Of a DNA stretch of 38,212 nt, positions 8,643-17,755 are shown piece by piece (position 1 is the first letter of the stretch; every line of letters starts with the position of its first letter). The DNA lies in contig CAMJPM010000024.1 in assembly GCA_946407725.1 (NCBI GenBank), forward strand, positions 1 to 38,212, in the 5' to 3' direction. The notes beneath the pieces are model-generated. The model worked only from the letters and a program-made list of their open reading frames with translations, was not told the origin of the DNA and made no database searches. Both the position numbers and the translations under genes were made by a program. The stretch comes from an uncultured Lachnospiraceae bacterium (GTDB lineage Bacteria > Bacillota > Clostridia > Lachnospirales > Lachnospiraceae).

Positions 8643-9968
8643 GTGAGCGACTATTTTAAAAATGTACCTGTTGTAAAGTACGAAGGCCCTAAGAGCACCA
8701 ACCCGTTCTCCTTCAAGTACTATGATCCTGACCGTGTAGTTGCGGGAAAGACCATGCGCGATCAGCTTAAATTCGCTATGGCCTGGTGGCACACCCTTTG
8801 CGCAAACGGTCTTGATATGTTCGGATCTCCCACCATGGACAAATCCTTTGGTAATAAGGAGGCCATGGATCTTGCAAAGGCAAAGGCTGATGCAGGCTTT
8901 GAATTTATGGAAAAGCTGGGGATCGACTATTACTGCTTCCATGACAGGGATCTAGCTCCCGAGGGAAGAAATATTGACGAGAGCAGCGAAAACCTGAAGG
9001 AAATGGTTGATGTGTTAAAGGAAAAGCAGCAGGCAAGCGGCAAAAAGCTTCTCTGGGGTACTGCCAATCTCTTTAACAATCCCCGCTATATGCACGGCGC
9101 CGGAACCGCTCCCAATGCGGATGCCTTCGCTTATGCAGCCGCACAGCTGAAATCAGCCCTGGAAGCCACAAAAGAACTGGATGGTGCAGGCTATACCTGC
9201 TGGGGAGGCCGTGAAGGCTACGAGACACTTTTAAATACAGACATGGGTCTGGAGCTGGACAATTTAGCAAGGCTCTTTAAAATGCTCATCGCCCACGCCG
9301 ACAAGATCGGATTTACAGGCCCCTTCTATATCGAGCCCAAGCCGAAGGAGCCCACCAAGCATCAATATGATTTCGATGCAGCTACCTGCGTGAACTTCCT
9401 CCGCAACTACGGCCTTATGGACCGCTTCAAACTCAATATCGAGACAAACCATGCAACCCTTGCGGGGCATACAATGCAGCATGAGCTGAGAGTTGCCAGA
9501 GTTAACGGCGTATTCGGTTCTGTAGACGCAAACCAGGGCGATATGCTTCTTGGCTGGGATACAGACCAGTTCCCGACAGACGTTTACGGCGCAGGTTATG
9601 CAATGTATGAAATCCTGAAGGCAGGCGGCTTCACCACCGGAGGATTAAACTTCGACTCCAAGCAGAGAAGAGGCTCCTTCACCCTTGAAGATGCGGCACT
9701 TGCCCACATCGCAGGAATGGACGGCTTTGCACTGGGTCTTCTCCTGGCAGACAGGATGATAGAGGACGGCAGGATAGACAAGTTCGTTGAGGAAAGATAT
9801 GCAAGCTGGAATACCGGCATAGGAAAGAGCATAATCGACGGAAACGAATCCTTAGAATCCCTTTACACCTATGTTCAGAAGACGGGTGAGGTAACCACAA
9901 ATATCAGCGGCAGGCAGGAAGAGCTGGAATCCATCGTCAACCAGTGTCTTATGACCATTGAATTTTAG
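8643..9968 (+). CDS. xylA: xylose isomerase
   Basis: XylA interconverts D-xylose and D-xylulose in the cytoplasm with two divalent metals. The 441-residue length is that of the class II (long) enzymes. Visible signatures are '[10 protein letters not shown]' with the catalytic His (~101), '[15 protein letters not shown]' with metal-binding Glu/Lys, '[13 protein letters not shown]' and 'GSVDANQGD'. GTG 8643 is the start: AAGGAGG (8630-8636) ends 6 bases upstream, and an intervening ATG at 8639 runs into a stop after two codons. No xylulokinase (xylB) or xylR is in the window; instead a sugar aminotransferase follows 2 bases later. Codon use looks biased towards frequent codons compared with neighbours, consistent with high expression. 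Confidence 0.97.
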   Translation: MSDYFKNVPVVKYEGPKSTNPFSFKYYDPDRVVAGKTMRDQLKFAMAWWHTLCANGLDMFGSPTMDKSFGNKEAMDLAKAKADAGFEFMEKLGIDYYCFHDRDLAPEGRNIDESSENLKEMVDVLKEKQQASGKKLLWGTANLFNNPRYMHGAGTAPNADAFAYAAAQLKSALEATKELDGAGYTCWGGREGYETLLNTDMGLELDNLARLFKMLIAHADKIGFTGPFYIEPKPKEPTKHQYDFDAATCVNFLRNYGLMDRFKLNIETNHATLAGHTMQHELRVARVNGVFGSVDANQGDMLLGWDTDQFPTDVYGAGYAMYEILKAGGFTTGGLNFDSKQRRGSFTLEDAALAHIAGMDGFALGLLLADRMIEDGRIDKFVEERYASWNTGIGKSIIDGNESLESLYTYVQKTGEVTTNISGRQEELESIVNQCLMTIEF

Positions 9969-9970
9969 AT

Positions 9971-11269
9971 ATGTTAAAAAAAGAACTGATACCATCTGAA
10001 AAAAAGATCTGGCTCTCCAGCCCCACAATGCATGGGGAGGAGATGACCTTCATAAAAGAAGCTTACGACAGTAACTGGATGTCCACTGTGGGAAAGAATC
10101 TGGACGAGGTCGAGAGGATCATTTCCGAAAAGGTCGGCTGCAGAAATGCAGTCGCCCTCTCTTCGGGAACCGCATCCCTTCATCTCTCGGTACGCCTGGC
10201 CGGTGAAAGGCTCTATGGCACACATCCCGCAGAAAAAGGAAGCCTTTCAGGCCACAAGGTCTTCTGTTCCGATATGACCTTCGATGCCACGGTAAACCCG
10301 GTGGCTTATGAGGGCGGGGAAGCCGTATTCATAGACAGTGAATACGACAGCTGGAACATGGATCCCGCTGCCCTGGAGCAGGCATTTTCGGTATATCCGG
10401 ATGTAAAGCTTATTGTACTTGCCCATCTTTACGGCACTCCCGGAAAGATAGACGAGATCCGCTCCATAGCCAAAAAACACGGCGCCCTTATTGTGGAGGA
10501 CGCCGCCGAATCCTTTGGTGCAGGCTACAAAGAAAAACAGACCGGCAGCTTCGGGGACTACAATGTCATTTCCTTTAACGGGAACAAGATAATAACCGGC
10601 TCTTCCGGCGGCATGTTCCTTTCGGATTCTGAAGAAGACGCAAAAAGAGTAAGGAAGTGGTCCACCCAGTCCAGGGAAAACGCTCCCTGGTACCAGCATG
10701 AGGAGCTGGGTTACAACTACCGGATGAGCAATGTGGTGGCAGGTGTCATAAGAGGTCAGTTATTGCACCTGGAAGAGCATATAGCCGATAAAAAGGGGAT
10801 ATATTTCAGGTACAAAGAAGCGTTTAAGGATCTTCCGGTAAAGATGAACCCCATTGACAGCGCTGTATGCAGCCCGAATTACTGGCTCAGCTGCCTTATC
10901 ATAGATCAGGAGGCCATGTGCCCTCAGGTGAGAGGCGAAAAAGAGGCTCTCTACACTCCGGAAGAAGGAAAAAGCTGTCCTACGGAAATACTCTCTGCAC
11001 TGTCAGGGATCAATGCGGAGGGCAGACCCATATGGAAGCCCATGCATTCCCAGCCTGTTTACAGGATGAACCCTTTCTTTACGAGATATGGTTCCGGAAG
11101 GGCACTTTCCAATGCCTATATCGCAGGAGGTGAAAAGGGAGCTGACGGCCTGCCTTCAGATATCTCCATGGATATCTTCAACAGAGGCCTATGTCTCCCC
11201 AGCGACAACAAGATGACTGAGGAAGAACAGAATAAGGTAATAGAAACAGTAAAGGCCTGCTTCGAATAG
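9971..11269 (+). CDS. DegT/DnrJ/EryC1-family sugar aminotransferase
   Basis: PLP-dependent aminotransferase of fold type I, DegT/DnrJ/EryC1/StrS family, which typically aminates keto-sugar nucleotides for surface glycans or glycosylated metabolites. Evidence: 'AVALSSGTASLHLSV' cofactor-phosphate loop (~61-74), 'IVEDAAES' with Asp177 for the pyridine nitrogen, and the Schiff-base Lys206 in 'SFNGNKIITGSSGG'. At 432 residues it is longer than the usual ~370-390, with an insertion around 310-345. It begins 2 bases after the xylA stop with no visible Shine-Dalgarno, so translation is probably coupled to xylA. No keto-sugar dehydratase lies nearby, so the substrate is unknown. The last codons form one arm of the terminator. 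Confidence 0.88.
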   Translation: MLKKELIPSEKKIWLSSPTMHGEEMTFIKEAYDSNWMSTVGKNLDEVERIISEKVGCRNAVALSSGTASLHLSVRLAGERLYGTHPAEKGSLSGHKVFCSDMTFDATVNPVAYEGGEAVFIDSEYDSWNMDPAALEQAFSVYPDVKLIVLAHLYGTPGKIDEIRSIAKKHGALIVEDAAESFGAGYKEKQTGSFGDYNVISFNGNKIITGSSGGMFLSDSEEDAKRVRKWSTQSRENAPWYQHEELGYNYRMSNVVAGVIRGQLLHLEEHIADKKGIYFRYKEAFKDLPVKMNPIDSAVCSPNYWLSCLIIDQEAMCPQVRGEKEALYTPEEGKSCPTEILSALSGINAEGRPIWKPMHSQPVYRMNPFFTRYGSGRALSNAYIAGGEKGADGLPSDISMDIFNRGLCLPSDNKMTEEEQNKVIETVKACFE

Positions 11270-11283
11270 AAGCAGGCTCTTTT
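11255..11283 (+). terminator. intrinsic terminator of the xylA-aminotransferase transcript
   Basis: A 9-bp stem GCCTGCTTC/GAAGCAGGC (11255-11263 and 11269-11277) with a 5-base loop is followed by TCTTTTCGTTTT. The left arm is coding sequence and the stop codon TAG (11267-11269) lies in the loop and right arm, so the terminator overlaps the gene end. Confidence 0.85.
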
Positions 11284-11324
11284 CGTTTTGCGATAAGCCG
11301 CCAGGCGGCTGTCATTCATACACG

Positions 11325-12014
11325 TCAGCTGGCGAAGTAATAACCTACACCCCACTTGGTATGTACGTACTGGGGATTGCTGGGGCTCTCTTCGATCTTT
11401 TCCCTAAGCCTTCTTATATGCACATCAACCGTACGCTCATCTCCCGGATATTCCTTTCCCCAGACAAGGGTTAAGAGATCCGTTCTGGAATAGATCTTAT
11501 TCGGATTTCTGGCAAGAAGCTCCAGCACATCGAATTCCCTTGCCGTCAGATTTATCTCGTGATTGTTTATGAAGACTCTTCTGCCCTCCAGATCCAGCTT
11601 CAGCGCCCCAATAACGAGCACCTTCTGCTTTGAGTTCCGGTCCCCACTCTTTTCAGCCCTGCGGACAATGGCCTTTATCCTGGCTTTGACCTCCAGGATA
11701 TTGAAAGGCTTTGTGATATAATCATCCGCCCCGTACTCAAGCCCCAGAATCTTGTCCATATCATCACCTTTAGCTGTAAGCATGATTATGGGCACATCCG
11801 AAAACTCCCTGATGGCCTGACATGCATCAAAACCTGACAGCTTCGGCAGCATCACGTCTAACAGGATGATGTCATAATCCCCTTCCCGGGCCTTGTCCAC
11901 TGCCTCCTGCCCGTCATAGGCAATATCGACATCCATGTCATCCTGCCTCAGGCTGAAGGTAATTCCCTTTACTATGCTCTTTTCATCATCTACAACCAGT
12001 ACTTTTCTGCTCAT
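11325..12014 (-). CDS. OmpR/PhoB-family response regulator
   Basis: Receiver domain (1-~118) with the acidic pair Asp9/Asp10, phospho-acceptor Asp53 in 'LLDVMLP', Thr80 and Lys102 in 'YITKPF', followed by a winged-helix DNA-binding domain (~130-229) with 'LTAREFDVLELLARNPNKI' and the 'RTVDVHIRRLREKIE' recognition helix. At 229 residues it is complete. Its ATG immediately follows the comEA stop codon with no gap, so the two are translationally coupled. No kinase lies downstream, where one usually would; the orphan kinase at 1766-3217 is the probable partner. The target genes are unknown. Confidence 0.93.
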   Translation of the reverse strand: MSRKVLVVDDEKSIVKGITFSLRQDDMDVDIAYDGQEAVDKAREGDYDIILLDVMLPKLSGFDACQAIREFSDVPIIMLTAKGDDMDKILGLEYGADDYITKPFNILEVKARIKAIVRRAEKSGDRNSKQKVLVIGALKLDLEGRRVFINNHEINLTAREFDVLELLARNPNKIYSRTDLLTLVWGKEYPGDERTVDVHIRRLREKIEESPSNPQYVHTKWGVGYYFAS

Positions 12015-12668
12015 CTATACCGTTATCTGATCCCTGATCTTATTAAAGAGCCCATCCTTTATTCCCGGGACTTTTTTTATGTCCTCTATTCTGGAAAAAG
12101 CTCCCTTTTCTTCTCTGTAAGTTATTATTGCCTGCGCCCGGCTCTCTCCGATGCCGTTTATTCCGGTAAGCTCAGTAAGAGATGCCCTGTTGATATTGAT
12201 AAGAGTGCTTCCGCCGCTGTCACGATTCCCGGTCATACCGGCAGCTCCGCCGGCTTCCTGTCCGGTTCCGGAGGCTTCCTCATATTCCTTAAGGCTGTAC
12301 ACCTTAATATACGCTCCGTCCTGAACTAATTCCGCCAGATTGAGAGAATCCACAGCCGCATCTTCCCTGAAGCCTCCGGCCTCCTCTATGACCTTAAATA
12401 ATCTGGCATCCGCACTGACCTCATACACTCCGGGAGCGTTAACTGCTCCTGTAACATATACGTATACGGATTCCGGACCGTCTTCTTTTTCCGGAACACT
12501 TCCCTCTTCTTCGTATGGTCCCTCTTCTGAGATCCCGTCTGCTTCCCTTATTGCCGGATCTTCCATCAGGATCTCTTCGTCCCGGGAGCATCCTGTGAAA
12601 AACAGGACGAAAAACAGCAGCAGCACCGTAAAGCACAGCCACTGGCAGCGTTTTATTCTTTTTTTCAT
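12015..12668 (-). CDS. comEA: ComEA-like DNA receptor (SLBB + helix-hairpin-helix)
   Basis: ComEA binds double-stranded DNA at the cell surface and hands it to ComEC. The 217-residue protein has an N-terminal hydrophobic segment ending in FTGC (Cys27), so it may be a lipoprotein rather than having a plain transmembrane anchor. An acidic linker follows (~28-66), then an SLBB domain (~68-125, 'YVTGAVNAPGVYEV'), a Gly-rich linker, and tandem helix-hairpin-helix motifs (~155-217, 'ININRASLTELTGINGIG' and 'VPGIKDGLFNKI'). An AGGTGA site precedes the start. It abuts the response regulator gene. The argD gene ends 121 bases upstream with no clear terminator, so some read-through is possible. Confidence 0.92.
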   Translation of the reverse strand: MKKRIKRCQWLCFTVLLLFFVLFFTGCSRDEEILMEDPAIREADGISEEGPYEEEGSVPEKEDGPESVYVYVTGAVNAPGVYEVSADARLFKVIEEAGGFREDAAVDSLNLAELVQDGAYIKVYSLKEYEEASGTGQEAGGAAGMTGNRDSGGSTLININRASLTELTGINGIGESRAQAIITYREEKGAFSRIEDIKKVPGIKDGLFNKIRDQITV

Positions 12669-12789
12669 ATTTCACCTGACTTTCTTTATTGATAACGACA
12701 AAATTTTCTTACGTTAACCGTAAAATACCGTCAGGCGCCCCAAATGTAAGATAATTATATTCTCTGAACCTGAAAAATACAATACGAAA

Positions 12790-13986
12790 TTAAAGATTTT
12801 GTAATACTTTTGTTACAATTCCGTACATATGGTCCACATCCTCTTTTTCTATAATAAGAGGCGGAACAAAACGAATTATACTGCTGCCGGCAGATATGAG
12901 GATAAGTCCCTCATCACGGCAGTTCCTGATTATATTGCCTACGGGAACGGAGAATTCCAGCCCCTGCATGAAGCCTTTCCCCCTCCGGTCTGTGACGATA
13001 TCAAAGCTCTCCTTTATTTCATCCAGCTTCTGTGTAAGATATGGTGAAAGCTCTCTTACATGGGAGAGGATATCTTTATTCTTAAATTCCTTAAGCACTG
13101 CAAGTACCGCCGCACATGACAGCGGATTACCGCCATAGGTGGAACCGTGATCTCCGGGAGACAGGGATTTTTCTGCCACCCTTTCCGTCATAAGAAAGGC
13201 TCCCACAGGCACACCGCAGCCCAGGGCTTTTGCGGCAGTCATAATATCCGGCCTGATGTCGTATTCCTCAAAGGCAAACATATTTCCGGTCCTGCCCATT
13301 CCGCACTGTATCTCATCAAGAATGAGAAGGATATCCCTTTCATCGCAGAGCTTCCTGACATTCTTCATGAATTCGTACTCTGCTGGGTAAATCCCCCCTT
13401 CTCCCTGAAGGGTTTCCATAATAATGGCACAGGTTTTGTCCGAAACCTTTTTTTTCACACTTTCAAAATCGTTAAAGGCGGCAAATTCTATATGCCCTAT
13501 CCCTTTTCCGAAAGCCTCCCTGTAATGGGGATTTCCGGTTACTGACAATGCTCCCATGCTGCGTCCGTGGAAGCTGTGCTCCATCGCAATGATCTCATAG
13601 TCATCGGAGGGTGCCTTTGTATAGGCATATTTAAGAGCGGACTTCAGAGCTCCTTCTATGGCCTCCGTTCCGCTGTTTGTAAAGAAAACCCTGTCCATTC
13701 CGGATATATTGCATAACGCTTCAGCCGCCAGGGCCGCAGGAGCATTGTAAAATAGATTGCTGGTATGAATGACCTTATCTATCTGCTCCTTTAGGGCATT
13801 GTTATATTCCTCGTCTCCGTATCCCAGGGCAAATACCGCTATTCCCGCTGCAAAATCCAGATATTTCTTTCCGTCCGCATCATACAGATTGACCCCTTTT
13901 CCACGATCCAGAACAACCGGAAATCTGTTATATGTGTGCAGAAAATACTGATCTCCCAGTTTCATCAATTCTTCGGATTTACTCAT
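12790..13986 (-). CDS. argD: acetylornithine aminotransferase
   Basis: ArgD transfers an amino group from glutamate to N-acetylglutamate 5-semialdehyde, giving N2-acetylornithine, the fourth step of arginine synthesis. It is a class III PLP aminotransferase of normal length (398 aa). It has 'YLDFAAGIAVFALGY' near the N-terminus, 'FFTNSGTEAIEGALK' at the cofactor loop, 'LILDEIQCGMGRTG' with the PLP-binding Asp, and the Schiff-base lysine in 'TAAKALGCGVPVGAF'. A GAGAGGAAG site precedes ATG 13986. It is the last gene of the arg operon, 22 bases after argB. Related 4-aminobutyrate or ornithine aminotransferases share the fold, but the operon context settles the assignment. Confidence 0.96.
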   Translation of the reverse strand: MSKSEELMKLGDQYFLHTYNRFPVVLDRGKGVNLYDADGKKYLDFAAGIAVFALGYGDEEYNNALKEQIDKVIHTSNLFYNAPAALAAEALCNISGMDRVFFTNSGTEAIEGALKSALKYAYTKAPSDDYEIIAMEHSFHGRSMGALSVTGNPHYREAFGKGIGHIEFAAFNDFESVKKKVSDKTCAIIMETLQGEGGIYPAEYEFMKNVRKLCDERDILLILDEIQCGMGRTGNMFAFEEYDIRPDIMTAAKALGCGVPVGAFLMTERVAEKSLSPGDHGSTYGGNPLSCAAVLAVLKEFKNKDILSHVRELSPYLTQKLDEIKESFDIVTDRRGKGFMQGLEFSVPVGNIIRNCRDEGLILISAGSSIIRFVPPLIIEKEDVDHMYGIVTKVLQNL

Positions 13987-14008
13987 TTTGTTTCAAGCTT
14001 CCTCTCTT

Positions 14009-14887
14009 TCAACAGGACTTTACCATTGCGGTTCCGATACCTTTGTTTGTAAATATCTCAAGGAGCAGACAGTGCAGTATCCGTCCGTCCAGGATATGCA
14101 CGTTGTTCACGCCGCCCCTTATGGCATCTATACAGTTTCCGAGCTTCGGGATCATCCCTCCGCCGATAAAGCCCTCCTCCAGAAGCTTTTCAGCCTCGCT
14201 GGCCGTAAGCCTGGAGATAAAGGTGGACTTATCATTTATATCCCTGTAAAGACCTTCAATATCCGTAAGAAAGGCGAGCTTTTCAGCCTTTACTGCCTTT
14301 GCCACCGCACATGCCGCATCATCCGCGTTGATATTGTAGGTATTAAAATCATCATCAAGCCCTACAGGAGCAACTATGGGAAGAAAGTCCTTTTCAAGCA
14401 GGTCAAAGAGTATCTTCGGATCAACATCAGTCACTTCCCCCACGAATCCTATATCCTGCCCGTCAGATAGTCTTTTTTTCACCTTCAGAAGTCCGCCGTC
14501 CTTTCCACTGACGCCTATTGCCCTGACCCCTAAGGATTCCACATATCTTACCAGATCCTTATTCACTTTGTTCAGCACCATTTCGGCGATCTCCATAGTG
14601 CTTTCATCAGTGACCCTGAGGCCGTTTACGAACTTCTGCTCCAGTCCCACCTTTTCTGCCCAGGTGCTTATTTCCTTTCCACCGCCGTGAACGATTATGG
14701 GCTTAAAGCCTACAAGCTTAAGAAGGGTAACATCCTTTATCACGTTCTCCCTCAGCTCGTCGCTCTTCATGGCGGAACCGCCGTATTTCACCACTATTAT
14801 CCTTCTGTTGAACTGCTGGATATAGGGAAGGGCTTCTATAAGTACTCCGGCTTTTTCCTGTAGTTTCTGCATTTCCAGATCATTCAT
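14009..14887 (-). CDS. argB: acetylglutamate kinase
   Basis: ArgB phosphorylates N-acetylglutamate, the second step and usually the arginine-inhibited step in cyclic pathways. The 292-residue protein shows '[10 protein letters not shown]' (nucleotide-binding lysine), '[11 protein letters not shown]' (acetylglutamate and phosphate loop) and '[12 protein letters not shown]' (metal and substrate). An N-terminal helix of ~25 residues before the first strand is the extension typical of hexameric, arginine-sensitive enzymes, so feedback inhibition by arginine is expected from family knowledge. It lies between argJ (21-base gap) and argD (22-base gap). Confidence 0.97.
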   Translation of the reverse strand: MNDLEMQKLQEKAGVLIEALPYIQQFNRRIIVVKYGGSAMKSDELRENVIKDVTLLKLVGFKPIIVHGGGKEISTWAEKVGLEQKFVNGLRVTDESTMEIAEMVLNKVNKDLVRYVESLGVRAIGVSGKDGGLLKVKKRLSDGQDIGFVGEVTDVDPKILFDLLEKDFLPIVAPVGLDDDFNTYNINADDAACAVAKAVKAEKLAFLTDIEGLYRDINDKSTFISRLTASEAEKLLEEGFIGGGMIPKLGNCIDAIRGGVNNVHILDGRILHCLLLEIFTNKGIGTAMVKSC

Positions 14888-14908
14888 ATATTTTCTCCCT
14901 TAAAAAAC

Positions 14909-16141
14909 TTATGTCCTGTAGTCTGCGTTTATCTTTACATAGTCGTATGTCAGGTCACAACCCCAGGCAGTGGCGGAAGCACTGCCCTCATTCATATTTA
15001 TATATACCGTAACATGCTCATTCTTCATTATGCGCACGGCCTTTTCCTCATCAAAATCAAGGGGTACCCCGTGATCAAAGACCTTAAGCTCTTCACCTCC
15101 GCCCACAAAGCAGAGCTCCACATCCCCTTCGTCAAAATCCGCTCCGGAATAACCCATGGCACAGAGGAATCGTCCGAAATTGGCATCGCAGCCGAAGATC
15201 GCAGCCTTTGACAGGTTTGATCCCACAACAGAGCGGGACAGAAGCTTTGCGTCAGCCTTGCTTTTTGCGTTTACAACAGATGCCTCAAAGAGCTTTGTGG
15301 CACCCTCGCCATCTCCGGCCATCCTCTTTGCCAGAAATACGCATACGTAGGACAGCGCCTCCTTAAATGTCTCATAGTCTTCATTTTCAGCACAGATCTT
15401 CTCATTTCCGGCCAGAGCGTTTGACAGCAGCATGAATGTGTCGTTTGTGGAGGTATCACCGTCCACTGTTATCATATTAAAGCTGTCATCCACAACCTCA
15501 CTTACCGCCTTCTGCATAAGCGCCTTGTCGATAGCCGCATCTGTGGTAAGGAAGGCGAGCATTGTACACATATCGGGATGTATCATTCCCGAGCCCTTGC
15601 TCATTCCGCCAATGACAGCCTCTTTATCCCCCAGGGTGAACCTTACGGCGATCTCTTTATTCACCGTATCCGTGGTCATTATTGCTTTAGAAGCCCCTGT
15701 GCCGCCGGAAAGGTCATCTGTCAGGCCTTTACTCATCTCCTCCACGCCCCGTTCAAGCTTTTCCACAGGAAGCTGCATCCCTATAACTCCGGTAGACGCC
15801 ACCGCAACAGAATCCGCAGGAACCTTAAGGGTCTTTTCCACAGCCTCTGCCGTCTTTTTGCATGCCGCAAGCCCTTCCTCTCCGGTACAGGCATTTGCAA
15901 TTCCGGAATTTATCACCACAGCATGGACCTTTCTTCCGGAAACGTTTATTTCCTTATCCCATTTTACACAGGCTGCTTTTACCCTGTTTTTTGTAAAGGT
16001 TCCGGCACACTCACAGGGGGTTTCGGAAAAGATCATTGCCATGTCATTCCTGTCCTTATATTTGATACCTGCTGCGGTAAATGCCGCCTTAAATCCCTTT
16101 GGGGCTGTGACTCCTCCGTCAATTTTTATTATCTTTCCCAT
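14909..16141 (-). CDS. argJ: glutamate N-acetyltransferase / ornithine acetyltransferase
   Basis: ArgJ recycles the acetyl group from acetylornithine to glutamate; bifunctional forms also use acetyl-CoA. The proenzyme cleaves itself before the Thr of 'MCTMLAFLTTD', which is present after the 'GGMSKGSGMIHPD' segment; 'TSTNDTF' and the C-terminal 'YVKINADYRT' are also conserved. The frame extends to a TTG at 16162, but ATG 16141 is chosen because GGCGGAGGG lies 8 bases before it. That start leaves a 4-base gap from the upstream GNAT gene instead of an overlap. It is ~410 residues, the normal length. Whether it is mono- or bifunctional cannot be read from sequence; the GNAT gene next to it bears on this. 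Confidence 0.95.
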   Translation of the reverse strand: MGKIIKIDGGVTAPKGFKAAFTAAGIKYKDRNDMAMIFSETPCECAGTFTKNRVKAACVKWDKEINVSGRKVHAVVINSGIANACTGEEGLAACKKTAEAVEKTLKVPADSVAVASTGVIGMQLPVEKLERGVEEMSKGLTDDLSGGTGASKAIMTTDTVNKEIAVRFTLGDKEAVIGGMSKGSGMIHPDMCTMLAFLTTDAAIDKALMQKAVSEVVDDSFNMITVDGDTSTNDTFMLLSNALAGNEKICAENEDYETFKEALSYVCVFLAKRMAGDGEGATKLFEASVVNAKSKADAKLLSRSVVGSNLSKAAIFGCDANFGRFLCAMGYSGADFDEGDVELCFVGGGEELKVFDHGVPLDFDEEKAVRIMKNEHVTVYINMNEGSASATAWGCDLTYDYVKINADYRT

Positions 16142-16145
16142 TTGT

Positions 16146-16601
16146 TTATCCCTCCGCCACAAAACTCTCGATATTTTCAGAATTCAGTACAAAATCATAG
16201 TAATTCAGATCCAGCCTCTGTTTCCAGCCGATGCTCTTCCAGAAAGCATTTCCCACGTCGTTTTTTGTAAAAGCGATCAGGGCCACCTTGTTTATCTTTT
16301 CCTTTTTGAGCTCATTCATTGCACGTACTACCATGGCTTTTCCGATACCCTGCTTCCTCCTGTCCTCCCGGACGCAGACATGATAGAAGGTGGCTCTTCT
16401 TCCGTCATGGCCGCAGAGAATAGCACCGACGATCTCACCTTCATCCTCTGCCACTATGGAGGTTCCGGGATTCCGCTTTAAGAATCTTGACACTCCCTCA
16501 AAGCTGTCATCAAGACTTCTTATGGAAAAACCCTTTATGGAAAGCCAGAGGTTGTGAACTGCTTCATAATCCTCTGTTTTCATGATCCTGATCTCAACCA
16601 T
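16146..16601 (-). CDS. GNAT-family N-acetyltransferase in the arginine operon
   Basis: Complete 151-residue GNAT fold: N-terminal 'IRIMKTEDYEAVHNLW', the beta4 strand 'ATFYHVCVRED', and the acetyl-CoA loop 'RRKQGIGKAMV' (R/Q-x-x-G-x-G/A). The C-terminal part has 'NDVGNAFWKSIGWKQR'. It sits between argC and argJ, 4 bases upstream of argJ and 85 bases after argC, so it is probably co-transcribed. From context it may be a short N-acetylglutamate synthase that primes the cyclic pathway alongside ArgJ, but single-domain GNATs have many substrates and I cannot confirm it. Alternative: acetylation of an unrelated amine or protein. Confidence 0.85.
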   Translation of the reverse strand: MVEIRIMKTEDYEAVHNLWLSIKGFSIRSLDDSFEGVSRFLKRNPGTSIVAEDEGEIVGAILCGHDGRRATFYHVCVREDRRKQGIGKAMVVRAMNELKKEKINKVALIAFTKNDVGNAFWKSIGWKQRLDLNYYDFVLNSENIESFVAEG

Positions 16602-16686
16602 AAACCGGCTCCTTTACTATAAACAAACGACATCGGGTTTTATGAAACAGAGCATTTTCAGAAACCAGTGGACTGAACAGTTATGC

Positions 16687-17727
16687 TCAGGGCACCATGG
16701 GAACCGCCCTTAAGCCCTCCGCTTCATCAAAACCGAACATTATATTCATATTCTGTACCGCCTGTCCGGCAGCACCCTTCACCAGATTATCCAGTGCACC
16801 CATCATAATAACCCTGTTTGTGCGTCTGTCAACCTTAAATCCGATATCTGTATAATTACTGCCTTCCACAAACCTGGTCTCGGGACTCAAATCTTCCTTC
16901 ATAAGCCTTATAAAAGCTTCTTTTCCAAAGTATTTTTCGTATGCGGATCGGATGCTGCCTTCATCTGCCCCGTCCTTAAGGGAAGCAGTTTCTGTCACAA
17001 GGATCCCCCTGTTCATGGGGATCAGATGGGGCGTGAAGTTTACGGTGACCTTTCCGTTAAATGCGTAGGAAAGCTGCTCTTCTATCTCGGGAGTGTGACG
17101 GTGTGTGGCTACACCGTAAGCTTTTGCACTCTCATTTACCTCACAGAACAGATTTGCGACCTTAGCTCCCCTTCCGGCTCCCGACACACCCGACAGGGCG
17201 TTGATTATCAGGGTATCCGGATCAATCAGCTGCTCCTTTATCAAAGGATATGCCGTAAGGATCGAGCAGGTGGTAAAACAGCCGGGATTTGCCACAAGTC
17301 TTGCCTTTTTTATATCCTCCCTGTTTACCTCACAGAGACCGTATACCGCTTCTTCAATGAGTTCCGGAGATTTATGTTCTATCTTATACCATTCCTCATA
17401 AATATTCACATCCTTTATGCGGTAGTCGGCTGAAAGATCGATGAATTTCGCCTTATCAAGCATTTCCCTCTTCAGCATGGATGAAAGGAAGCCCTGGGGT
17501 GTGGCGGTAAAGACCACATCCACCCTGTCAAGAAGCTCATCTATTTCATTCCCGAGACAATCCATATCGATAATGTCGAAGAAATTTCTGTATATATCTG
17601 CATAATTCTGTCCTTCAAAGCTCCTGGAAACCAGCCATCCGATCCTGACCTCCCTGTGGCCCGACAACAGGCGGACTATCTCATTTCCCGCATATCCTGT
17701 GGCTCCTATTATTCCTGCCCTTATCAT
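16687..17727 (-). CDS. argC: N-acetyl-gamma-glutamyl-phosphate reductase
   Basis: ArgC reduces acetylglutamyl phosphate to the semialdehyde with NADPH, the third step of arginine synthesis. The 346-residue protein has an N-terminal Rossmann motif 'GIIGATGYAGNEIVRLL', the catalytic cysteine in 'VANPGCFTTCSI' (~150) and 'THRHTPEIEEQL' with active-site His residues: a long (type 1) enzyme. It is the first gene of argC-GNAT-argJ-argB-argD, and the AAAGGA site before ATG 17727 is reasonable. The promoter is described at 17756-17791. Confidence 0.97.
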   Translation of the reverse strand: MIRAGIIGATGYAGNEIVRLLSGHREVRIGWLVSRSFEGQNYADIYRNFFDIIDMDCLGNEIDELLDRVDVVFTATPQGFLSSMLKREMLDKAKFIDLSADYRIKDVNIYEEWYKIEHKSPELIEEAVYGLCEVNREDIKKARLVANPGCFTTCSILTAYPLIKEQLIDPDTLIINALSGVSGAGRGAKVANLFCEVNESAKAYGVATHRHTPEIEEQLSYAFNGKVTVNFTPHLIPMNRGILVTETASLKDGADEGSIRSAYEKYFGKEAFIRLMKEDLSPETRFVEGSNYTDIGFKVDRRTNRVIMMGALDNLVKGAAGQAVQNMNIMFGFDEAEGLRAVPMVP

Positions 17728-17755
17728 ATTAAAATATCCTTTCCTTTTTGAAATA

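Noticed and set aside
15432-16481. A 349-codon plus-strand frame opposite argJ and the GNAT gene
   Set aside because: It lies entirely opposite two well-supported genes, shows no recognisable domain, and its Ser/Ala/Ile/Pro-rich composition is what reverse complements of such genes produce.
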